Positions 1-6,112 of a stretch of 6,112 bases of DNA are shown piece after piece. A program made the position numbers and the translations under genes. Source of the stretch: an uncultured Eubacteriales bacterium. Its GTDB lineage: Bacteria; Bacillota_I; Bacilli_A; RF39; UBA660. The notes below the pieces were generated by a model. The model saw only the letters and a program-made list of their open reading frames with translations. It had not been told where the DNA came from and did not search any database. Position 1 is the first letter of the stretch. Every line of letters begins with the position of its first letter. The stretch spans positions 1 to 6,112 of the forward strand of contig CAJJKI010000031.1 of the NCBI GenBank assembly GCA_905188025.1, in the 5' to 3' direction.

Positions 1-2858
1 CTACTATTGGTGATACAATTATAGTTCCGGAAGAATTTACAGCTATGACTGGTTCTGACTTCGATGTTGATAAACTTTATCTAGCTACATATACATATAA
101 AGATGGTAAAAGAGTAAGTTCTGACGAAAAATCGGAACAAGGTTACGTTAATAAGTTGCTAGATAATTACTCATTAGTACTGACTGACTTTACTAATATT
201 GCTGAAACTAGAGCTTCTATTGATACATTAACAAAGATTCTTCAAAAGCAGATTCTTCCAATAGTTCAACCAAAAAATACTGTAGAAGTAAATCCTATGT
301 ATGAATTAGCTCCTTCTTTCTAGCTTTCTAGAAAGACAGAGTATACTGGTGGTAAAGCTGGTATTGCTCCATTTGCACTTAACTCTACTAATCATGCATT
401 AACTCAATTTACTCACTTATGTATCAATTATTCTAACGCTAATAGATATAATTTAGGTCAATTAGATTAGGTATATGGAGAAGATAATCAACGTATTATG
501 GACTGGTTGTCAGCATTGATCAATGCTCACGTGGACGTTGCAAAGGATCCATATATTATGGCTTTGAACGTAAACTCCATTACTTATAATATGACCTCTT
601 TACTTATCAGAGGTGGTAAAGGTGAGAATACTTTCTACTTCTTAGCACAACCTGCATTGCGTAGGTTTACTAAGGAAATGTTAGAAAGTAAAGGTATAAT
701 AGGTGCAGAAAAAGGAATAACTGAAAGAGATAAACTTAAATCTATAGCTAAAGAATATATGACTTCTTTGAGAGCAGCGATTGTATCATTAGATGATAGT
801 GATTCTAATAAAGCAAAGTATGCACAGTATTATAATAGTTTAGCTAGTGAATATTCACTTCCATCTATAGAAGGATATGATGCTGTTGAGGTCAATTATA
901 ATGATGTGTTTGATAAGAAAGTAGCATCTGAAGCGTTAAAAAAACCAAAAGAAGTCAATGGATTATATCAACAAGTCATATCTATTAGAGCTTATCAAGA
1001 TTTGTCTTCAGATACAGAAGTTTTGTCAAATTTAGTTCAATTATCATAGATTGACACTAAGAAATTTGGTAATACCTTACCGTTACAGTTAAATTTCAAA
1101 CGTAGATTAAATAGATATATAGATAATTATCAAAGTAGGTTCTATATAAATGGAGCTGATAACATAGAAAAACCTATAAACTATTACTTATCTTCTACAT
1201 TCCTTAAGTAGAAACTAGATGCTGGTATAAATACTCCTAGAATATTATTAAGCGGACAAGTCATAGAAGCTACAAAAGGATATAAGACAATATTTAATGC
1301 TGCATGTGACTTCTTTTTAGGTAATTCTTCAGATAAAAACACTGTAGCTGAATTATCAAAAATATTAACTACCTCACTAAGAACTAAAGCTGTAGTGAAT
1401 GCAGTTGAGGACTTTAATATTAGCGATAAGAAATTCCTTAATATGTTAAGAGGACCTAAAAGTATAGCTAAAAGGTTAACTTAGATTAAAAATGATTTAA
1501 GAAAACGTAATGATTTACCAGCAATTGCGTTCAATGGTCATATTAAGAATGAGTTACTTAACTATCTACAAGAATATGCATCTGATGGTACTAACTAGAA
1601 ATATGATAGAATAGTAACAGCAGATAATGCTTTAACTAATACTGCTACTTATGAAAACAGATTATTGTCGGCATATCAAGATCTACTAGACTGTGAAGAT
1701 GAAGGTATAAGAAAGTTTGCTAATAGATTGGGTGTATATGCTTACTTAACTAGTTTCGATAATAGAAGTACTGATTCATTCTTCGATGTAATAACTACTG
1801 CTTGGAAGAAACAAAAAGGTTATTCAGATGCAATTAAAGCTGCTATAGAAATACTTAATAATGATAAATTAGTAGGTATGGATTATTTTGGTTTTAATTC
1901 TGAAAACATGCAGAATAATAACTTTACAGAGTTATTTACAGAAATAGCTAGAAATGCTTATAGAAACGATAAGATAGTTAAACCATATCAATTAAGTAAT
2001 TACGATAATAAATATGGTACATTAGTTCAAATAAAGCCTGATTCTAAGCCAATGCCAGCAGTATTTAGTAGTTGGAGAGCTAATCAACCGTTTATTAAGA
2101 TTCAACTTAATCCTAATGACATCAATAGTTATATATTGTATCAGAAAGTAGCAACAGTATATCAAACTGATGAAAATGGTGATCCAGTAAAAAATACAAA
2201 ACAATCTGTATATAAAATTATACCAGCTTTAGGTACTAAAGATGATAGAAAAGTTTACTATGAATATCAAAAACAATCTGGGGAACAATCTGCATTTGAA
2301 GAAAACGCTTTACCTAAAGAAGCTATTTGGAACAATGGACAAATAGAACAATTAGTCTAGAAATTTTTTGAACCTATGACAAATAAAAATCATACCACTT
2401 TAGTGTATGAATCTTCAGATGCTATAGTAATTAATACTGTAGAAAAACAAGAAATAGTTAGCTTTGAAGAGCCAGAAGTTACAACAGTAGGTTCAGATTT
2501 AGAAGCATCTAATGAAATACATAATACAGAAGATACTTAGTCTTCTACTATTTATGGAGAAGTAGACGAACAAATTTCTACAATAACGGTAGGACAAGAT
2601 GATTCTGTTACGTTATCAGATATGCAAGTAGATATGGAAGATGGAACTTAGACTATAATAAGTGACGATGTATTGAATTTTACAGAAATAACTGATGATG
2701 TGTTTGGAGAAAGTCCATACTTTGATTCTATATTAAATGCTGGTATTACTCAGTATGAATAGGTACAAGATATAATTACAGATATGAATACTGGGACTGA
2801 TACTGTTCAAGATATGAAATTTAATGATGAAGCTTATAAAAACTGTAAAGGTAAATAA
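1..2858 (+). CDS. C-terminal part of crAss-like phage giant virion RNA polymerase (TAG-recoded, 5' partial)
   Basis: This is the C-terminal 951 residues of a single-chain DNA-dependent RNA polymerase of the crAss-like / YonO-like type. First full codon is at 3; stop is TAA at 2856. Seen: the metal-binding motif DFDVD at residues 19-23, preceded by GDTIIVPEEFTAMTGS. Next is a Gly/Asn-rich block (TGGKAGIAPFALNSTNHALT, about residues 113-132), then HVDVAKDPYI and a region ending LIRGGKGENTFYFLAQP, typical of crAss-like polymerases as I recall them. Mixed helical sequence follows, then an acidic tail from about residue 814. Ten in-frame TAGs lie at 321, 468, 1047, 1209, 1482, 1596, 2358, 2538, 2649 and 2760, with no in-frame TGA. 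Known of the family: the phi14:2 homologue (gp66) is packaged in the virion, enters the host with the DNA and transcribes early genes. The 5' end is outside the window. Polymerase identity is fairly sure; the function of residues beyond about 250 is not assigned. Confidence 0.85.
57..71 (+). other. RNA polymerase catalytic motif DxDxD
   Basis: These codons give D-F-D-V-D. In two-barrel RNA polymerases the three aspartates of this loop hold the catalytic magnesium. Cellular enzymes and YonO have DxDGD; crAss-like enzymes have a bulkier residue in place of Gly, as here (Val). The aspartates are intact, so the enzyme is predicted active. No other catalytic part is in the window, because the lysine-bearing first barrel would be upstream. 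Confidence 0.82.
315..336 (+). repeat. Perfect hairpin containing a recoded TAG
   Basis: TCTTTCTAG, a 4-base loop (CTTT), then CTAGAAAGA: nine perfect pairs. The in-frame TAG at 321-323 of gene 1 forms the top of the 5' arm. The repeat lies in coding sequence between the catalytic motif and the TGGKAGIAPF block. Any effect on decoding of this TAG is inference. Confidence 0.45.
2442..2855 (+). other. Acidic, Lys/Arg-free C-terminal tail of the polymerase gene
   Basis: The last 138 residues of gene 1 contain by hand count about 33 Asp/Glu and 5 Lys. From residue 816 to 938 there is no Lys or Arg at all. The stretch is rich in Thr, Ser, Asp and Glu and holds three recoded TAGs (2538, 2649, 2760). 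It looks like a flexible or disordered extension rather than a catalytic domain. Basic residues return only at the very end (MKF, then YKNCKGK). The role is unknown. Inference: it could mimic nucleic acid charge, keep the polymerase soluble or inactive during packaging, or bind another cargo protein. Confidence 0.6.
2847..2851 (+). promoter_or_regulatory. Weak possible ribosome binding site of gene 2
   Basis: AAAGG lies 9 bases before the ATG at 2861, inside the last codons of gene 1. It is a poor Shine-Dalgarno match, and Bacteroidota and their phages often do without one. The arrangement TAA-TT-ATG suggests translational coupling, with ribosomes ending gene 1 re-starting on gene 2. No better in-frame start with a stronger site is seen nearby. 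Confidence 0.3.
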
Positions 2859-2860
2859 TT

Positions 2861-5800
2861 ATGATTATATGTCCAAATTTTAGTGATAAGAATGTCCTAA
2901 AAGAATTTAATGAATTAAAAGAATTGGTAGGCGAAATTGGCGCCTACCATATCTGGAACGAAAACAATGGTAATCCTATTGATTAGACAAAAGATGGTAA
3001 GCCATCTAAGCTATTTTCAGACTTACTGTAGTATTATAATGGAGACAGAGCTGCTGCTATAAAAGGAAGAGCTAAAACCTTTACAGAAACGTTTAGTACG
3101 TGGTTTGAAGGATCTACCGCTATAGATGAAAACGGTGAACCTATTATTACAGAATTTGATGGAGATAGAGTGTTTGTTTCTGATCCAGAATATGATTCTA
3201 CTAAAGAATTAACAGAGTTAGATACATCTAAAATTAAATCTGTTGATAATACTGGTTCTTTTTCCGCTTCTGACAGTAGAATAAAAGGATCAGAGCTAGA
3301 TGAATCATTGTAGTATTACTTAACTAATAGTCTAGATGAAAGGTATCAACAAGATGTACAAGAATATATAGAAGCATACAGATAGTATTTTGATAAATAT
3401 GATTATGCTACTAAAGAAAATCTTGAAAAAGAATTAGAAAGAGTAATACAAAAAATACACGATGGTCTTAAAGCTAGATTATATACTCTGAATAAAAAAG
3501 ACACCAATGTTACAGATGAATTTAAAGCAGCTTTAACATTACAAATATCTGAATTAGAAAATAGGACAGTAGATAGAATTTAGAATATAACTAACTTTAT
3601 ATATAGTACTAAATATGATATATTATCTACCATAAGACAAATCAGAGATGTGGTAAATGGAGTGTAGGATAAAATGACACTAAAGTAGCTGTTGGATTTA
3701 AAACAAGATTTCTTTAATTTTTATTGTCCAATGCTAGATGAATGTGTTAATACTTTATCTGCTACAGAAGAATATAAATATATAGTTGGAGAAAATCTAT
3801 ATAGAAATTTATTAAAGGAAGCAAAAAGAATGCAGACTATCCTAAATGTAGGAGCTAACAATGTTAATAATATGATTACTAAGTAGTCTGCTGAAGAAAT
3901 TAGAAGAATTGGTATATCTGTTAATAGTCCAACTATAGAAAATTATATATAGGAACATCAAGAAACAGTAGGTAAAGACATATTAGCTATTACTGCTTGG
4001 GTAGGAGCTGGAGATAAAATTAATGACGAAGCCATTAGAGCTTTATTTCATATAACTCAAAATGCAGAATTTGAAGTTAATAGAGCTACTTACGAAAAGT
4101 ATAATAAACTAACAGAACTATTAAAAAAAGCTGGTACTTTTAATCAAAAAAAATTAGTAGAGCTTGATGAAAATGGTTTACCTACTGGATATCTAGTTAG
4201 AAAAAGAAACTATGGTAGATTTAACAATGACTATAAACAATTCTTAAAGTAGCTTAGAAGTGATTTAGGCATGTTAGATGTAGATGATTTACGCTCTGTA
4301 AATCCAACTATACGTACAGAGTACAATAAAAGAAAAAACAAATGGTTATCAGAACATTGTGAAAGAAAATATACTCCTGAATACTATGAACTATTTAACA
4401 ATCTATCACCTTTAGCTGCTGATGCTAGAGAATTAGTACAAATCAAAATACACAAATTACTAGATACTGTAAAAGACGCTAATGGATTCTATGACACAAG
4501 TAAGTTATCAGAAGAAAATCAAAGTAAACTAAAGGATTTATATTTAGAAAAAAAATAGTTAGCTAGTATATATGGTATAGATGGAAAATTAAAACAAGGT
4601 GAAGAATATGAAATAGCTGTAGAACTAGCTGCATTAAATGATAAGTTGTCTAAAGGTATGGTTTTAAAATCAAATAAAGCATTATTTGATAAAATCAAGG
4701 CTGAAAAAAAAGCAAATTTATCTGAAGCTCAGTATCAAAGATGGTTATAGTATAATTCTAGAGATGAGTATACTTAGGAATTTTACGATGATCTTTCTAA
4801 AGTAGAAAGATCTGAAATAAATAATGAATCAGATAAAAAGCTATATGAATAGTTACAAGAAAGAAAAAGAGCCATACTTAAACAATTTAGAGATGATAAG
4901 ACACACGAAATTGAAAAATTAATACCAGGAGTTGCTCAGGCTGAATTAGATAAAATAGATGTAGATTTATATAAGATAAGAAAAAGAAACGGTAAAAAGA
5001 AAACTACTGGATTAAAATTCAATGATATAGCTAAAGTAATACCATCTAAATTATTTTATAAACTTAGAGCTGATGCCATTGCTAATGGAACTTTAGCAGA
5101 ATTTGAAATGACACATTGTAATAGAGATAGTCAAGGTAATATATATCCTAAATCTTATCTTACAACAGTTGTTCCAGTAAAAGAAAAATATATACTTAAA
5201 GAACAGCCATCTATATACTTTTCAGAGGTAGATTAGAATTCTCCATTCGTTAATAAGAATTATAAACCAGAAGTTGAAGACTAGGGAGAATACTATTTGC
5301 CTAAATTAGAACTATACGATAATTCAGAAGCATTTAATAAAGTATCTTCAAATGAAGATTTACATGAATTATACAAAGAATGTGTGAATACTCTTAAAGA
5401 ATCAAATAGCAAACTTACTAATCTTACTAATTTAAGTTCATATAGATTGCCACAAATATCAGGTTCTATGTGGAGATATGTTAGAGCTAGAGGATTTGAA
5501 GGCTTTAAAGAATACTGGAAAGATAAGGTGTCCACTAGAAATGATGATACTGGCTTGAATGATGAAGCAGTAGATACTGGTACAGATAAATTATATTTTG
5601 TTCCATAGAATTATGTTAAAAGTCTGGATGATCCTTCTACTATTACAGCTAATACTGTTGGCTCTATAGTAGAGTATTTTAAAATGGCTGAAAACTTTAG
5701 AATAAAAAGTGAACTCAAACCTAAAACCGAAGCTATCTTACAATTTATAGGCAATCGAGACGTTAAAAGTAAGTACAGAGGGAAAAGTAAAAAAGGATAG

Positions 5801-6112
5801 GAATCTAATATATATAAGTTTGCTAAAAGTTTCGTAGAGATGAATATATATGACATTAAGACTAAATCTGCTATATGGGATATCAAAGAAAGAGATTATT
5901 CTATACTAGGATTTAAAGGTCATATAAAACCTAGAAAAGTTAATTTTACTAAATTAATGCTAGGATTAAAAGCATTAGGAACTACCGTAAATCTAGGTTT
6001 AAATATTATATGTGCTACTACCGGCTTTTTTACGGCAGTTTATAATGATATAATTAATTCGCTTTCTGGTAGGTATTATAGTTTTGGAGATAGTATTAAT
6101 GGTGCTAAAGCT
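2861..6112 (+). CDS. Giant crAss-like virion protein (TAG-recoded, 3' partial)
   Basis: A second giant gene, 1084 codons and still open at the right edge. The ATG at 2861 is chosen because it follows the TAA of gene 1 by two bases and begins a plausible N-terminus (MIICPNFSDKNVLKEFNEL). Eighteen in-frame TAGs lie at 2984, 3029, 3311, 3383, 3581, 3665, 3686, 3884, 3950, 4250, 4556, 4748, 4775, 4850, 5234, 5282, 5606 and 5798; no TAA or TGA is in frame. Residues 1-95 hold a module (YHIWNENNGNPID, KPSKLFSDLL, F78/W81-F82, IDENGEP) like the N-terminal regions of crAss giant proteins as I recall them. Residues about 150-350 and 480-700 are charged and helical, possibly coiled coil (NLEKELERVIQKIHDGLKAR from 187). 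YRLPQISGSMWRYVRARGFE and FVPQNYVKSLDDPSTITANT follow, then a hydrophobic stretch at about 1032-1061. By position beside the polymerase it is likely capsid cargo ejected with the DNA. No enzymatic motif is recognised; membership of this gene class is fairly likely, function unknown. Confidence 0.8.
2925..2949 (+). repeat. GC-rich perfect hairpin inside the start of gene 2
   Basis: A 9-bp perfect inverted repeat: TGGTAGGCG, a 7-base loop, then CGCCTACCA. It covers codons 22-30 of gene 2, about 65 bases after the ATG. Six of the nine pairs are G-C, unlike the AT-rich surroundings. No T run follows, so it is not an intrinsic terminator. In mRNA it could slow early elongation or act as a processing or protein-binding site; it may also be chance. 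Confidence 0.5.
4790..4812 (+). repeat. Perfect 9-bp hairpin in gene 2
   Basis: GATCTTTCT, a 5-base loop, then AGAAAGATC. It is inside gene 2, between the recoded TAGs at 4775 and 4850, and encodes part of DDLSKVERSE. The arms share the TCTTTCT / AGAAAGA core with the hairpin at 315-336. It is AT-rich and no T tract follows, so no terminator is proposed. Confidence 0.4.
5951..6043 (+). other. Hydrophobic stretch of gene 2 product, possible membrane-active segment
   Basis: Residues about 1031-1061 (KLMLGLKALGTTVNLGLNII, then CATTGFFTAVY) are largely uncharged and rich in Leu, Gly, Ile, Ala and Thr, with Lys only at 1031 and 1037. It stands out from the strongly charged rest of the protein, and GRYY follows shortly after. 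It may be a membrane-inserting or buried amphipathic helix. A role in crossing the host envelope during ejection is inference. Confidence 0.4.

Noticed and set aside
2022..2204. Minus-strand frame of 60 codons.
   Set aside because: It lies opposite an intact part of the polymerase gene, is Ile/Tyr/Leu-rich as expected of the complement of AT-rich coding DNA, and resembles no known protein.
2371..2406. Imperfect hairpin around CATACCACTTTAGTGTATG.
   Set aside because: The stem is short with a bulge, AT-rich, and inside coding sequence with no T tract after it; this is expected by chance.
45..5608. A run of separate small plus-strand genes (45-323, 498-1049, 1665-2360, 3692-3886, 4271-4558, 5297-5608) under the standard code.
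   Set aside because: All are pieces of the two long frames, cut only by TAG. The sequence between them is coding in the same frame, and several pieces have no start of their own beyond a chance internal ATG or TTG.
5293..5886. Two minus-strand frames (5293-5535 and 5611-5886).
   Set aside because: Both are antisense shadows of gene 2. The apparent hydrophobic character of the second comes from complementing Lys/Glu/Asp-rich codons.
1..6112. Decayed pseudogenes or prophage remnants with many nonsense mutations.
   Set aside because: Random decay would also give TAA, TGA and frameshifts. Only TAG occurs in frame, and both frames stay intact for about 950 and over 1080 codons.
1..6112. Suppressor tRNA, other tRNAs, CRISPR array, promoters or insertion sequences.
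   Set aside because: None was seen. The window is filled by the two coding frames, so the expected TAG-decoding tRNA must lie elsewhere in the genome.
1..6112. TGA read as Trp in addition to TAG recoding.
   Set aside because: No TGA is in frame in either gene, and Trp is encoded by TGG throughout, so there is no sign of TGA reassignment.

Overview
The window is a fragment of a crAss-like bacteriophage genome (order Crassvirales, phages of gut Bacteroidota) that reads the amber codon TAG as an amino acid, most likely glutamine (genetic code 15). Three things point to this. The DNA is AT-rich and codes densely on the plus strand only. Under the standard code it looks like a string of short open frames all ended by TAG, but the frame on each side of every TAG is the same and keeps recognisable protein sequence going. 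The first gene carries the DxDxD active-site motif (DFDVD) of the crAss-like / YonO-like single-chain RNA polymerases.

Read this way, the whole window is two giant genes. Gene 1 runs from the left edge to a TAA at 2856-2858. It is the C-terminal 951 residues of the virion RNA polymerase, with 10 in-frame TAGs. Its catalytic motif lies only 19 residues in, so most of the polymerase core is upstream of the window. Then come conserved helical regions and a very acidic tail with no Lys or Arg over about 123 residues. Gene 2 starts with ATG at 2861, two bases after that TAA, and is still open at the right edge. It covers 1084 codons with 18 in-frame TAGs and looks like a second giant virion (capsid cargo / ejection) protein of the same late cluster. 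It has an N-terminal module seen in crAss giant proteins, long helical stretches, and a hydrophobic stretch near the window end.

There is no non-coding stretch longer than a few bases. The apparent gaps left by a standard-code reading (1050-1664, 2361-3691, 3887-4270, 4559-5296, 5609-6112) are all coding sequence of these two genes. I see no tRNA, rRNA, CRISPR array, insertion sequence, terminator or promoter. Neither gene has an in-frame TGA, and the only TAA in frame is the stop of gene 1.

The two genes are probably co-transcribed late and made together for packaging. In the phi14:2 model the polymerase is injected with the DNA and transcribes early phage genes. Making both full-length proteins needs a TAG-decoding (suppressor) tRNA, expected elsewhere in the phage genome. 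Three perfect 9-bp inverted repeats lie inside the coding sequence. One is a GC-rich hairpin just inside the start of gene 2, and one has a recoded TAG in its stem.
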